Positions 43,401 to 55,232 of a DNA stretch of 64,000 nt are shown one piece after another (the first letter of the stretch is position 1; each line of letters begins with the position of its first letter). The translations under genes and the position numbers were made by a program. The notes under the pieces were generated by a model that was not told the origin of the DNA, searched no databases, and saw only the letters and a program-made list of their open reading frames with translations. Source of the DNA: Rallus limicola (lineage: Eukaryota > Chordata > Aves > Gruiformes > Rallidae). The stretch spans positions 186,001 to 250,000 of the forward strand of contig JAKCOZ010000262.1 in NCBI GenBank assembly GCA_022605955.1, read 5' to 3'.

Positions 43401-46400
43401 AGGCTCAACCCCCCCAGCTCCCTCAGCCTCTCCTCAGAGGATTTGCCCTCCAGCCCCTTCCCCAGCCTGGTTGCCCTTCTCTGGACTCACTCCAGGACCT
43501 TGATGTCTTTCTTGGGAGTGAGGGGCCCAAAACTGAACCCAGTCTTCAAGGTGTGGCCTCAGCAGAGCAGAGCCCAGAGGGATGATCACCTCCCTGGTCC
43601 TGCTGGCCACACTATTCCTGATACCAGCCAGGATGCTGGTGGCCTTCTTGGCCACCCAGGCAGGCTGCTGGCTCATGTGGAGGCCAGTGTCAACCAACAC
43701 CCCCAGGGCCTTTTCCTCTGCAAGTTGCAGCTGTTTGATGCCCAGTCTTTGGTTTCTTTTGGGAAGAGCTGGTCATTCTGGGGGGTTTCTCTTTCAGGGC
43801 TGGACTGAGTGCAGTGTCATGGACATGAATGAGTTTTTCACCTGTTGCACTCCAGAGGAGGAGAAGCAAAGAGTGCAAGCTCTGGAGCCTTTTGATGAGT
43901 ATGAGGTAATCCTCCTTTCTTCTGGACATCATTTGCCTGGCTTTGAGGTGAGGAGGTGTCTGCAGTTCTGTACAGGAGCTGCAGAGCTGAGGGAGCAGGG
44001 GAGAGATGAGTGGGCAGTGAGGTGGGGTGAGAAGTGGCTGTGGGACTGAGCTCAGAGGGTGCTGATCAGTGGAGCAGAGTCTGGCTGGAGGCCTGTGACC
44101 AGCTGATCCCCAGGGCTTGGGGTTGGGTCTGGTCCTGTTTAACATCTTCATTGAGACCTTGATGAGGGAACAGCATCCACCCTCAGCAAGGACCTGATGA
44201 TCCAGAGCTGGGAGGAGTGGGGGACATGCAGGAGAGAGACCTGGCCAGGCTGGAGAGCTGGGAGGGGTGGTGGACATGCAGGAGAGAGACCTGGCCAGGC
44301 TGGAGAGCTGGGCAGGGAGAAACCTCATGAAGTTCAACAAAAGCAAGTGGAGCAAGTGGAAAAACTGCTGGGATCAGGACAGGCTGGGGGGGAGCTGCTG
44401 GAGAGGAGCTCTCTGGAGAAGGACCTGGGGGTGCTGCTGGGTGACAGGGTGGCCGTGAGCCAGCAGTGTCCCCAAGGAGGCCAAGGGGATCCTGGGGGGC
44501 ATCAGGAGGAGCGTGGGCAGCAGGTCCCAGGAGGGGATCCTCCCCCTCTGCTCTGCCCTGCTCAGGCCCCAGCTGGAGTGTTGTGTCCAGCTCTGGGCTC
44601 CCTGGGATCAAAGGGACAGGGATCTCCTGGAGAGAGTCCAGAGGAGGGACAGGGAGATGCTGAAGGGCCTGGAGCAGCTCCCCTGGGAGGAAAGGCTGAG
44701 GGAGCTGGGGCTGCTCAGCCTGGAGAAGAGAAGACTGAGGGGGGACCTAATTAATGTTTATAATTATCTTCAGCATGGGCTGCAGGGGGACATGGGCAGC
44801 CCCTTCTCAGTGTCTGTGGGGACAGGACAAGGGGCAATGGCTGCACGTTGGAGCACAGGGAGTTCCTATGGGTTGGAGCTCTGGGACCCTTGGGGTCCCT
44901 CCCAGCCCAGCCCAGTTTGGGATTCTATGAATGGCAGCATCCCACCAGTTCCTTCCAAAGTTTCACCATCTCCTAAAATCTCTCAGAGAAGCCCAGGGGA
45001 GCCCTTCTCCCCCCCTGCCCTGCCCTGCCAGGAGGGTGCAGAGAGGTGGGTGCTGGTCTCTTCAGCCAGGGGCCAGGAGCTGGGACAAGGGGCACTGGGC
45101 TCAAGCTGGGCCAGGGCAGGGTCAGCTCAGCTGGGAGGGCAAAGTTCTTCCCTGGCAGAGCTGTGGGGCTGTGGAACAGGGGCCTGGGACAGGGTCAGGG
45201 CCTGGAATGGGCCTGGAACAGGGTCAGGGCCTGGGACAGGATCAGGGCCCAAGACAGGGCCCTGGGATAGGCCTGAGACAGGGCCAGGGCCTGGGATAGG
45301 GGCTTATAACAGGGACAGGGTCGGGGCCTGGCACAGGGTCAGGGCCTGGGATGGGCCTAGAACAGGGTCAGGGCCTGAGACAGGGTCAGGGCCTGGCCCG
45401 GGCTGCCCAGGGAGGGGGCTGAGTCCCCAGCCCTGGGGGTGTTGGACAGAGGGGAGATGAGGTGCTCAGGGCTCTGGCTCAGCACAGGACAGGGATGGTT
45501 GGACTCAATGATCTTCAAGGCCTTTCCCAACCCTGTGCTTCTGTGGTTCAAATAGCAGCTGGGGACATTCAGGGCTGAGGAATCCATCCAGGACTGTTCA
45601 GTACAAAGACAAAGCTTCTTGCAAGAGAAAAACTGCTCAGCTGGGAATCTCTGATGGCTGGGGGGAGGAAGGGCTGTCTCAGTTTCAGCTTCAGTCTTCT
45701 CCTTGAGGTCCCTGTTGGAAACAGTGCTGGGCTGGGTTGGTTTTTGCTTTGATCCCCCAGACACTGAAATCCTTACTGGTTTTTACTGTAAGATTTTGAG
45801 GGGGATTATTTCTTTTTGTGTTTGTTTGTTTGTTTTTGTTCTTTTTCCCTTTGGACTTGCTCCAGGAATGGCACCTGAAATGTTCCCATTACTTTGTTTT
45901 GGCTGCATCAAAGGGGATGGAACCTTCCTGGACTCCATTGTTACCCAGTATGACAGGTACCCACTGTCTAGTTTTTGTAGGGTTTTATCTCATGCAGGCT
46001 TCTCTGGGAGATTGTAGTAGGGGGTTAAACTTTGGAAGGAACCAGTGGGATGCTGCCATTCATAGAATCCTAGAATGTTCTGGGTTGGGAGGGACCCCAA
46101 GGGTCCCAGAGCTCCAACCCCCTGCCCCAGGCAGGGACACCAACCTCCAGGCCTGGAGCTACACAAGGTTGAGCCCAGCCAACCTGGCCTTGGACACCCC
46201 CAGGGACGGGGCACCCACCCCCTCTCTGAGAGTGGGGAGGGGCTGGCAGGGGCTGCCCAGAGAGGCTCCAGAGACCCTTCCCCACCCAAACCCTTCCCCA
46301 TTGTCCAGTTCTCCAGGTGGGGTGGGAAGTCCTGGGTGTAGGTACAGACTCGGGGGAGCAGAGGCTGGAGAGCAGCCTTGGGAACAGGGCTGGGGGGGGC

Positions 46401-49400
46401 TTTGCTCCTCAGCCCCCTGAGGGACCTGGAGGGGAATCAGCTTGTTCAAAGGGGAGAGAAAGGCAGGACAAGGGGGATGCTCAGGGGGCTGGAGCAGCTC
46501 CCCTCTGGAGAGAGGCTGAGGGAGCTGGGCTGGGGCAGCCTGGAGAAGAGAAGCCTGGGGTGGGGGGGACCTTCTAGCCCCTTCCAGCCCCTGAAGGGAG
46601 CAGAGGAACAGGAGGGGAATGGGCTTGTTCAAGGGCAGAGCCTGGCAGGACAAGGGGGCTGGGGTGAAGCTGGAGGAGGGAAGGGGGAGAGGAGAGACTG
46701 GGGGGAAGTTGTGTCCAGAGAGAGTGGGGAGGGGCTGGCAGGGGCTGCCCAGAGAGGGGGTGGGTGCCCCGTCCCTGGGGGTGTCCAAGGCCAGGTTGGC
46801 TGGGGTCAACCTTGTGTAGCTCCAGGCCTGGAGGTTGGTGTCCCTGCCTGGGGCAGGGGGTTGGAGCTCTGGGACCCTTGGGGTCCCTCCCAGCCCATTC
46901 CAGGCTGGGATTCTGGGATTCTCTGGAGTTGGGCACAGTGGTAGGTTCAACCCTTCCAGGTTGAGTTCTTGGCCATTTCACATTGTCTCTGTCCTCTGGC
47001 AACTTCCTTCCCATTTTCTGATGATCTTGACAAGCTGAGTAGGCTTGAGACTTGCTTCATCTCTCGCTTAAGATGCAGCCTGAGTCTGACAAGAGCTCTT
47101 TGGTTCTCTTTGCCTTACAGCTCCTGGTGTTGGTGGCCCTGTCAGGGTGGCTGGCAGCATCCCAGCCTCAGTGTGTGCAGTGCACTCTGAGGGCTCTGGG
47201 CTGAGACGTTATGGGCACCGCTCTGTCCTGCTGAACCCCAACGTGATCCTCACCACTGGAGGCTTTGGGGAGGAGCAGGATGGGCAGCACCGTCGTGTGA
47301 GGAGCTTCCAGGTGCTGGTGAAGCGTGCAGGGGGCTGGGAAGCTGCCTCTGTGAGAAGGGAGGATCCTGAGAAGAGATGGGGTGAGTTCCCACACTGAGG
47401 GCAGGTGCAGAGGAGGATGTGTCTTGGCTGAGGGTGAAGGGATGATCCCTGCAGGAGTGGTGGCACAGAGGAATTCTGGCAGCAGACAGAGGGATCTGCA
47501 GGTTCTGAGTGATGAGTGCTGGGTCACACAGAGCCACAGGGTTGGAAAAGCCCTTTGAGACCATGGAGTCCAACTGTGCCTGTCCTGTGCTGAGCCAGAG
47601 CCCTGAGCACCTCATCTCCCCTCTGTTCAACACCCCCAGGGCTGGGGACTCAGCCCCCTCCCTGGGCAGCCTGGGCCAGGCCCTGACCCTGTCTCAGGCC
47701 CTGACCCTGTCCCAGGCCCCTGTGCCACAGCCCCACAGCTCTGCCAGGGAAGAACTTTGCCCTCCCAGCTGAGCTGACCCTGCCCTGGCCCAGCTTGAGC
47801 CCAGTGCCCCTTGTCCCAGCTCCTGGCCCCTGGCTGAAGAGACCAGCACCCACCTCTCTGCACCCTCCTGGCAGGGCAGGGCAGGGGGGGAGAAGGGCTC
47901 CCCTCAGCCTCCTCTGCTCCAGGCTCAACCCCCCCAGCTCCCTCAGCTGCTCCTCAGAGGATTTGCCCTCCAGCCCCTTCCCCAGCCTGGTTGCCCTTCT
48001 CTGCACTGGCTCCAGGCCCTCCCTGTCCTTCTGATGCTGAGGAGCCCAGCACTGGCCCCAGCACTCCAGCTGCAGCCTCCCCAGTGCCCAGCCCAGGGGC
48101 ACAATCCCCTCCCCAGCCCTCCTGGCCACGCTGGCTCTGACACAAGCCAGGATGCCCTTGGCCTTCCTGGCCACACTGCTGGCTCCTGGTCAGTCCCCCA
48201 GCACCCCCAGGCCCTTCTCTGCCTGACAGCTCTCCAGCCAGTCTCCCCCAGCCTGGAGCTGCTGGGGGCCCTGCACTGGTGTCACAGCAACACTACAGGC
48301 TTTGGAAAGAGCAGATGGAAAACTGCCTGTTGGGAAAGGCCCTGTGGGTGTTGGTTGACAGCTGGTCAGTATGTGTGCCCAGGGGGCCAAGGCAGCCAAG
48401 GGCATCCTGGCTTGTGTCAGAGCCAGCGTGGCCAGGAGGGCTGGGGAGGGGATTGTGCCCCTGGGCTGGGCACTGGGGAGGCTGCAGCTGGAGTGCTGGG
48501 GCCAGTGCTGGGCTCCTCAGCATCAGAAGGACAGGGAGGGCCTGGAGCCAGTCCCACATCTTCCTTGTCCTGGAGCCCCAGCTCTGGCCACAGGACTCCA
48601 GCTGGGGCCTCCCCAGGGCAGAGCAGAGAGGGACAGTCCCCTCCCTGTCCCTGTCCCACCCCTCTGCTGATGGAGCCCAGGATCCCATCTCCCTTCCCAG
48701 CTGTGGGAACACCCTGCTGGCTCCTGGGGAGCTTCTCATCCCCCCATGACCTCCAGGTCCCTTCTCCTCAGGGCTGCTCCCCAGGAGCTCTTCTCCCAGC
48801 CTGTATCCAGGTCTGGGATTCCTCCAGCCCAAGTGCAGCACTAAATTTCCTTGGGAGAAAGCTGAGTGTGACCTGCCCTGTGTTTGTGTCTCTGCAGGGG
48901 AGAGGTTGTACCACACCGTGTCGTGTCTCTCCAACAGCCTGGCCTTGGTGGTAGGAGGACGAACATCCCCATCCAGTCCAGGCTTGGGAATGGTGTTGCT
49001 CAAGTTCTCTGGAACCCCTAATGCCTCAGATCCAGAGGAAATGACAGTGGAGCTTGTAAGCCTGCAGCCTGCTCCTGAGCCAGGTCCTGAGCCAGCTTCT
49101 CAACCAGGTCCTGAACCAGCTCCTGAGCCAGGTCCTGAGCCAGGTCCTGGACCAGGTCCTGAACCAGGCCCTGAACCAGCTTCTCAACCAGGTCCTGAAC
49201 CAGGTCCTGAACCAGGTCCTGAACCAGCTTCTCAACCAGCTTCTCAACCAGCTCCTGAACCAGCTCCTGGACCAGGCCCTGAACCAAGCCCTGAACCAGC
49301 TTCTCAACCAGCTTCTCAACCAGGTCCTGAAACAGGTTCTGAAACAGCTCCTGGACCAGGTCCTGAACCAGCTCCTGAACCAGCTTCTCAACCAGGTCCT

Positions 49401-52400
49401 GACCCAGCTCCTGAGCCAGGTGCTGCCCCAGCTGCTCTGCGGTGGAGGCACAGTGCAACACAAGTGCTATTCCAAGGTAAAGAGCCTGGGCAGAGCAGAA
49501 AGGTCTCTGTGTCTGGAGATGTGCACCAAGCCCAGAAAATATGGGGAAGGTTTAGATTCAATATGGGGAGTCAGAGAATCAGAGAACTGTAGGGGTTGGA
49601 AGGGACCTGGAGAGCTCATGGGGTCCAACCCCTCTGCCAAAGCAGCTCCCCAGGACAAATCACTCAGAGAGGTGTCCAGATGGGGCTGGGATCTCTCCAG
49701 AGATGGAGACTCCACAACCCCCCTGGGCAGCCTGGCCCAGGGCTCCCTCACCCTCACTGGGGAAAAGTTCTTCCCCATGTTGGTGCAGAACTCCCTGTGC
49801 TCCAACGTGCAGCCATTGCCCCTTGTCCTGTCCCCACAGACACTGAGAAGGGGCTGCCCATTTCCCCCTGCAGCCCATGCTGAAGATAATTATAAACATT
49901 AATTAGGTCCCCCCTTAGTCTTCTCTTCTCCAGGCTGAAGAGCCCCAGCTCCCTCAGCCTTTCCTCCCAGGGGAGCTGCTCCAGGCCCTTCAGCATGTCC
50001 CTCCTCTGGACTCTCTCCAGGAGATCCCTGTCCCTTTGATCCCAGGGAGCCCAGAGCTGGACACAACACTCCAGCTGGGGCCTGAGCAGGGCAGAGCTGC
50101 AATGAGGTTCCCCTTGGCCTCCTCTTCTCCAGGCTGACCCAGCCCAGCTCCAGGATGTTTTCAGATAAACAGTGGATCAAACTCCTGCCTGACTGTAGAT
50201 AGTTTCAGTCTTGGGTCAGCTTCCCTTCTACCCAAACTGGAATTCTGGGCTTTGTGACATCCCAAATTCTCCCTCTTGACCTGGTTGTCTCCTTCCCCAG
50301 GTGAGCAGTACCTGTTTCTCTATGGGGGTCGCTCTGCCACGGAGCCTGTGCTGGGGGATTGGTGTTTCCTTCATGTTCCAGAACTTTCCTGCACTGTGGT
50401 AAGAACTTAGGGAGGCCCCATGGAGCAGAACTTGGCTTCCTTCCATAGGTGCATGGCTCTGTCTTGGAAGCCCAGGGCAATCCTGCTGGTGTCACCATCT
50501 CAAAGGGGATGGCATGGGTAGGACCCTCACAGTCACAGTGGCTACAGTCAGAAGCACCTTGCAACCCCCTTGGCATGGGGTGGAAGGCAGCCTGCACAGA
50601 GTGGGGGAGGTTGGAAGGGGCACCTGGAGGTTCCTTGCTTGAAGCAGCTCTGACTAGAACAGGTTGCTCAGGGGATTGGCCAGTTGGGGTTTGATGATCT
50701 CCAGAGATGGAGACTCCACAGCGTTGGGCAACCTACTGCAGTGCTTCAGCACCCCCAGAGTAAAATGTGAGGGGGTTTTATGGTTGAGTGGGTTTCCTCT
50801 TGCATTTCAGTTTGTGCCTGTTGCCTCTTACCCTGTTGCTGGCTCCAACTGAGAACCTCCTGTCTCTGGCTTCACCTCTACCATTAGACATGTGTCTATA
50901 TTGATAAGAGCAGAGAATCCCAGCCTGGGCTGGGCTGGGAGGGACCCCAAGGGTCCCAGAGCTCCAACCCCCTGCCACAGGCAGGGACACCAACCTCCAG
51001 GCCTGGAGCTACACAAGGTTGCCCCCAGCCAACCTGGCCTTGGACACCTCAGGCTCCTCTTCTCCAGGCTCAAGAGCCCCAGCTCCCTCAGCCTCTCCTC
51101 ATCAGGAAGGGGTTCCACTCCCTCCATCCCCTTGGTGTCCCTGTGCTGGGCTCTCCCAAGGAGTTCTGTGTCCTTCTGGAGCTGAGGGGCCCAGAACTGG
51201 ACCCAATCTTCCAGCTGGGGTCTCCCCAGGGCAGAGCAGAGGGGGAGCAGGACCTCTCCTGACCTACCAACCACCCCCCTTCTCACACAGCCCAGGATGG
51301 CATCAGCCTTCTTGGCCAGAGAATCCTAGAATGTTCTGGGCTGGGAGGGACCCCAAGGGTCCCAGAGCTCCAACCCCCTGCCCCAGGCAGGGACACCAAC
51401 CTCCAGGCCTGGAGCTACACAAGGTTGCCCCCATCCAACCTGGCCTTGGACACCCCCAGGGATGTTTGTTGGTGACAAACAGTGCTCTTCCCAAGCCCAG
51501 CACCTCAGGGTCACCACCTGTCACTGCTCTTGGTTTGGATCTCAAGCCTCTGTGACTCTTGGAGTGCCACCAGCCAGCCAGTTCCTTCTCCACCCAGCAG
51601 CCCACCTGTCAAATCCATGTTTCTCCAGTTGAGAGGCAAGGATGAGGTGCAGGGCAGTGCCATGTGCTTTGCACATGGGGGCAGGATGTGGGAGCTTCAG
51701 GGCTGGTCCCTGTAGAACACCCTTAGCTTGGCAAACTTCAACCTTGGGCTTGGTGTTTTCCTAGATCCCCGTGGAGGGTCCAGCACCAGAAAGCCGCCAC
51801 TCTCACAGTGCCTGTAGCTGGAGAGGAGGAGTGCTGATTGCAGGAGGTCTGGGAGCAGCTGAGCAGCCCTTGGGCTCAGTTTTCTTTCTGAAGGAGCTTG
51901 ACCATGGCTTTGGGTGGCAGCCAGTAGAGACACAACCTCCTCTCATCCCAAGGTAAGAGGAAGATGTTCAGCAGCGACTCTTCATCCTCCTCCTGCACAA
52001 CTTGGACTGAGAGAGTTCTGCCTCCTTTGGAACCCCCAGGTACTCACATACTGCCCATGTGCATGATGGGAAGCTGCTGCTTGTAGGTGGAGTGTGGTTT
52101 CACTCATCCTCTGTGCCTGGTGTCACTGTCATTGACTTAATGACTGGTCTCTGCCTGGACTATGTGATCAGTGTGGTAGGTACTGGGTTCTTCCTTGCAT
52201 CAGTGAACATGGTGACTTCAGGGCTGTTCCCTGGAGCAGAGGAGGGAAAGCACAGTAGGCAAATGAAGGAGTGGGACAAACCTGCCCTGGTTGAGGCAGA
52301 ACCTAAGTTTGAAGAGCTTTGACCAGCCCAGAGACACGTCACAGTGTCCAGACTCACAGAATTGTAGGGGTTGGAAGGGACCTGGAGAGCTCATGGGGTC

Positions 52401-53282
52401 CAACCCCTCTGCCAAAGCAGCTCCCCAGGACAAATCACTCAGAGAGGTGTCCAGATGGGGCTGGAATCTCTCCAGAGATGGAGACTCCACAACCCCCTGG
52501 GCAGCCTGGCCCAGGGCACCCTCACCCTCACTGGGGAAAAGTTCTTCCCCATGTTGGTGCAGAACTCCCTGTGCTCCAACGTGCAGCCATTGCCCCTTGT
52601 CCTGTCCCCACAGACACTGAGAAGGGGCTGCCCATTTCCCCCTGCAGCCCATGCTGAAGATAATTATAAACATTAATTAGGTCCCCCCTTAGTCTTCTCT
52701 TCTCCAGGCTGAAGAGCCCCAGCTCCCTCAGCCTTTCCTCCCAGGGGAGCTGCTCCAGGCCCTTCAGCATCTCCCTGTCCCTCCTCTGGACTCTCTCCAG
52801 GAGATCCCTGTCCCTTTGATCCCAGGGAGCCCAGAGCTGGACACAACACTCCAGCTGGGGCCTGAGCAGGGCAGAGCAGAGGGGGAGGATCCCCTCCTGG
52901 CACCTGCTGCCCACGCTCCTCCTGATGCCCCCCAGGAGCCCCAGGGAGGTTGTGGAGTCTCCATCTCTGGAGAGATTCCAGCCCCATCTGGACACTGACC
53001 TGTGCAATATGAGCTGGGGAGCTGCTTGGGCAGGGGGTTGGACCCCATGAGCTCTCCAGGTCCCTCCCAGCCCCTGTGATTCTGGGATATTTCACAATGT
53101 CCTTTCCTTTCTAGGACCATCTGGAGTGGCCCTTAATGTTACATAACCACAGCAGTGTCTTTCTGCCAGAGGAGGAGGAGATGTTGCTCATTGGTGGTGG
53201 TGGAAACTGCTTCTCCTTTGGGACATACCTGAACCCAGAGCCTGTCTCCTTGAGCCTCAGCAACATCCTGAGCAGCCACTGA
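37413..53282 (+). CDS. LCMT2: tRNA wybutosine-synthesizing protein 4 (leucine carboxyl methyltransferase 2), 14 exons
   Basis: Methylates and methoxycarbonylates the wybutosine precursor at position 37 of tRNA-Phe. Exons: 37413-37451, 38270-38397, 38950-39031, 39339-39520 (end uncertain), 40627-40806 (start uncertain), 41894-42083, 43798-43905, 45866-45956, 47121-47381, 48898-49476, 50301-50398, 51765-51952, 52040-52175, 53115-53282. Exons 1-8 give the methyltransferase half ([94 protein letters not shown]). Exons 9-14 give the kelch half ([58 protein letters not shown]). Phases agree at every joint except as noted. A poly(A) signal lies at 53463-53468. Confidence 0.92.
37527..38246 (+). repeat. 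Pyrimidine (CCCCTT)n tract in LCMT2 intron 1
   Basis: About 720 bases of almost pure C and T on the sense strand, made of ccttcccctt and related units, filling most of intron 1. A candidate triplex-forming element; long Pro/Phe/Ser ORFs in it are not coding. Confidence 0.95.
38440..38625 (+). mobile_element. CR1 3' end in LCMT2 intron 2
   Basis: 'ggctgcccaggggggtgtgg' to 'gtgactctgtgattctctga'. Confidence 0.9.
39621..40510 (-). mobile_element. CR1 in LCMT2 intron 4
   Basis: Starts 'acagaatcacagggttggaa' and runs back into late ORF2. A 'ccctgacccctgtcccaggc'-like internal minisatellite at 39775-40030 has about 15 units. Confidence 0.9.
40975..41155 (+). mobile_element. CR1 3' end in LCMT2 intron 5
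   Basis: 'gccctgggccaggctgccca' to 'cctgtgattctgtgatccta'. Confidence 0.9.
41240..41815 (+). mobile_element. CR1 in LCMT2 intron 5
   Basis: 'tgcccctgggctgggcactg' to 'gattctgggattctctg', ending 79 bases before exon 6. Confidence 0.9.
42120..42545 (+). mobile_element. CR1 pieces in LCMT2 intron 6
   Basis: 'gggcccctcagctccagaag' to 'ctgggattctatggtttagc', then a second tail ending 'ccctgtgattctctgg'. Confidence 0.85.
42793..43755 (-). mobile_element. CR1 pieces in LCMT2 intron 6, minus orientation
   Basis: At least two tails ('atggagtcacagagtcatta' and 'agagaatcccagaatcccag') joined to late ORF2 sequence. The block ends 40-60 bases before exon 7. Confidence 0.85.
43945..44935 (+). mobile_element. 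CR1 in LCMT2 intron 7
   Basis: Decayed RT region ('gttgggtctggtcctgttta' and 'aacatcttcattgagacc') through to 'gattctatga'. A short segment (44217-44303) is tandemly duplicated. Confidence 0.9.
44980..45548 (+). mobile_element. CR1 3' region in LCMT2 intron 7
   Basis: Second plus CR1, 'cccttctccccccctgccct' to 'ccctgtgcttctgtggttca', with a gggcctggaacagggtcag minisatellite at 45180-45400. Confidence 0.9.
46058..46925. mobile_element. Opposed CR1 pair in LCMT2 intron 8
   Basis: A minus tail at 46058-46230 ('catagaatcctagaatgttc') joins a plus CR1 at 46231-46925 ('gagtggggaggggctggcag' to 'gattctgggattctctggag'). The two tails are complementary and could form a hairpin in the pre-mRNA. Confidence 0.85.
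47528..48215 (-). mobile_element. CR1 in LCMT2 intron 9
   Basis: Starts with a decayed tail ('agccacagggttggaaaagc') and runs into late ORF2. Confidence 0.9.
48370..48840. mobile_element. CR1 pieces, plus then minus, in LCMT2 intron 9
   Basis: Plus piece 48370-48553 ('gggcatcctggcttgtgtca') joined to a minus piece 48554-48840 ('cttccttgtcctggagcccc'). Confidence 0.8.
49060..49432 (+). repeat. LCMT2: 12-bp coding minisatellite in LCMT2 exon 10
   Basis: About 30 units of ccaggtcctgaa type, in frame, encoding PGPE, PAPE and PASQ repeats (roughly 120 residues) between two kelch blades. Mammalian LCMT2 has only a short loop there (from memory). Unit length is a multiple of three, so copy-number changes keep the frame. 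Confidence 0.9.
49572..50165 (-). mobile_element. CR1 in LCMT2 intron 10
   Basis: Tail 'agagaatcagagaactgtag' and 'cctggagagctcatggggtc', then ORF2 end. Confidence 0.9.
50690..51470 (-). mobile_element. CR1 pieces in LCMT2 intron 11
   Basis: A partial piece near 50690-50840, a minus CR1 from 50908 ('gcagagaatcccagcctggg') to 51300, and a second minus tail at 51318-51470. Confidence 0.8.
52350..53090. mobile_element. CR1 minus then plus in LCMT2 intron 13
   Basis: Minus CR1 52350-52940 ('actcacagaattgtaggggt') followed directly by a plus CR1 tail to 53090 ('ccctgtgattctgggata'), 25 bases before exon 14. Confidence 0.9.
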
Positions 53283-53524
53283 GTGGGACCAAACAGGAGG
53301 ACACCATGCTGCTCTGCTGTGCTGAGACATCTGGTCACTTTGAGGTCCAAGAACACTTCCACAGAGGTTTTGTACCCAGCTGGATTAGGAGGGACAGTTG
53401 TGACATGGCATTGCCAACCTCACTGGACTCCTGATGTTTGTGCTTCTCTTGGTGTTGCTGTAAATAAAGTATCTCAGAAGGAGCCCTGTGGGGATGGCAG
53501 TAGAACTGAGAGGTGAAATCCTAG

Positions 53525-54290
53525 AGCCATAGAATGGGCTGGGCTGGGAGGGACCCCAAGGGTCCCAGAACTCCAGCCCCCTGCCCCAGGCAGGGACACC
53601 AACCTCCAGGCCTGGAGCTACACAAGGTTGAGCCCAGCCAACCTGGCCTTGGACACCCCCAGGGACGGGGCACCCACCCCCTCTCTGGGCAGCCCCTGCC
53701 AGCCCCTCCCCACTCTCTCTGGACACAACTTCCCCCCAGTCTCTCCTCTCCCCCTTCCCTCCTCCAGCTTCACCCCAGCCCCCTTGTCCTGCCAGGCTCT
53801 GCCCTTGAACAAGCCCATTCCCCTCCTGTTCCTCTGCTCCCTTCAGGGGCTGGAAGGGGCTAGAAGGTCCCCCCCACCCCAGGCTTCTCTTCTCCAGGCT
53901 GACCCAGCCCAGCTCCCTCAGCCTCTCTTCAGAGGGGAGCTGCTCCAGCTCCCTGAGCATCCCCAGGGCTCCTCTCACCCCTCTCCACCAGCCCCACATC
54001 TTCCTTGTCCTGGGGCCCCAGCTCTGGCCACAGGACTCCAGCTTGGGCCTCCCCAGGGCAGAGCAGAGAGGGACAATCCCCTCCCTGTCCCTGTCCCACC
54101 CCTCTGCTGATGGAGCCCAGGATCCCATCTCCCTTCCCAGCTGTGGGAACACCCTGCTGGCTCCTGGGGAGCTTCTCATCCCCCCCATGACCCCCAGGTC
54201 CCTTCTCCTCAGGGCTGCTCCCCAGGAGCTCTTCTCCCAGCCTGTATCCAGGTCTGGGATTCCTCCAGCCCAAGTGCAACACCTGAGACA
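53525..54290 (-). mobile_element. CR1 downstream of LCMT2
   Basis: Begins 57 bases after the LCMT2 poly(A) signal; 'agccatagaatgggctgggc' tail, then ORF2 end. Confidence 0.9.
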
Positions 54291-54299
54291 TTCTTCTCC

Positions 54300-54925
54300 C
54301 TCTTAGCTTTTATCAGCTGGCTCTTGTGATTCCATTCCTTTGGCTGTGGCTCCTGGCCCAGCTCCCTGCCTGGGCTGTCTGTCTGTCTGTCCTCCCTGTC
54401 TGTCCTGCGGCCTATCGCAGCTGTGTGGGTTTGGTGCTTGGCAGGGGGGAGGGAGTGGGGTGAGTGGTTTGTTTCAGGCTTGTGGGTTTCACTGGGTTTT
54501 TGGGGGGTATCAGGGTTCTGGGGGGGGGCTGGAGGTGGTGGTTGTGTTGGGCCTGGGGTTAGTGGGGTGGCTGTGGGCTTTGGGGGTTGTTTTAGTTGGA
54601 TACAGGACACTAGGCCTCAGGGGGGGTTGGGGGATTTTGGGGATCTAGGGCTGCCTGAGTGGCCTGGGGTTTGTGTGGGTTTGTGTCTCTTTTTGCTTGT
54701 GGGTTTTCTGGCTCGTGGGGTTGTTTGGGCACAGGAGGCCTTTGAGCTTCTCTTGTGGTTTTCATGGTGTCTGGGGTTTCCAGGCTCATTGTTTGGTTTT
54801 GGGTTTTTTTAAAATTGGGGTTTTGGGGTTTCTGTGGCTTGGGGTTTTTTTAATTTATTTTTTTTTTCTGGTTTCAGTGGGCTCAGGCTTTTGATGAGTT
54901 TTTTTTACTTATTTACCACATGCCC
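54300..54925. repeat. T/G-rich stretch
   Basis: A short (CTGT)n run near 54380, then many ggttttggggttt-like strings to 54925. No gene recognised; resembles degenerate low-complexity DNA. Confidence 0.7.
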
Positions 54926-55122
54926 ATAACTGGAGATGGAGCAGAGTCTGCTCTGCCTTTGGTTTCCTTGTCAGCAAACCTCATCTGCAGCCTCAGGCAG
55001 GGGAACAAACGGGCCCTGGCAAGTAGGTCTTGCACTCTGGTGTCTGTTTTGGGAATGGTTACGTTGGTCTTGGGTCTGCTGGAGAGGAGGAGCTGAGCTG
55101 GACTTGTGCTTTGCCCTGGCAG

Positions 55123-55232
55123 ATGCCATCCTGGAGAAGGCCGTGCCCAGGCGCCTTCTGAAGCCGTTGAAGGGCCACATTGCAGTGACACTGAAGGAGT
55201 TTCATGCTGCAGACAGCTCTGGGACACACTGA
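55123..55232 (+). other. Unassigned exon-like ORF
   Basis: Follows a good acceptor (tttgccctggcag). Frame: DAILEKAVPRRLLKPLKGHI, on to a TGA at 55230. A second open stretch after an acceptor at 55299 reads DFAGAEKIQVEFVTVRKNPL. The peptides look less repetitive than their surroundings, but I recognise neither. They may be exons or exon relics of a neighbouring gene. Confidence 0.3.

Noticed and set aside
49018..49461. Minus ORF of 147 codons with a heptad-like leucine pattern
   Set aside because: Complement of the LCMT2 exon 10 minisatellite; the plus strand is the coding one by homology and splicing.
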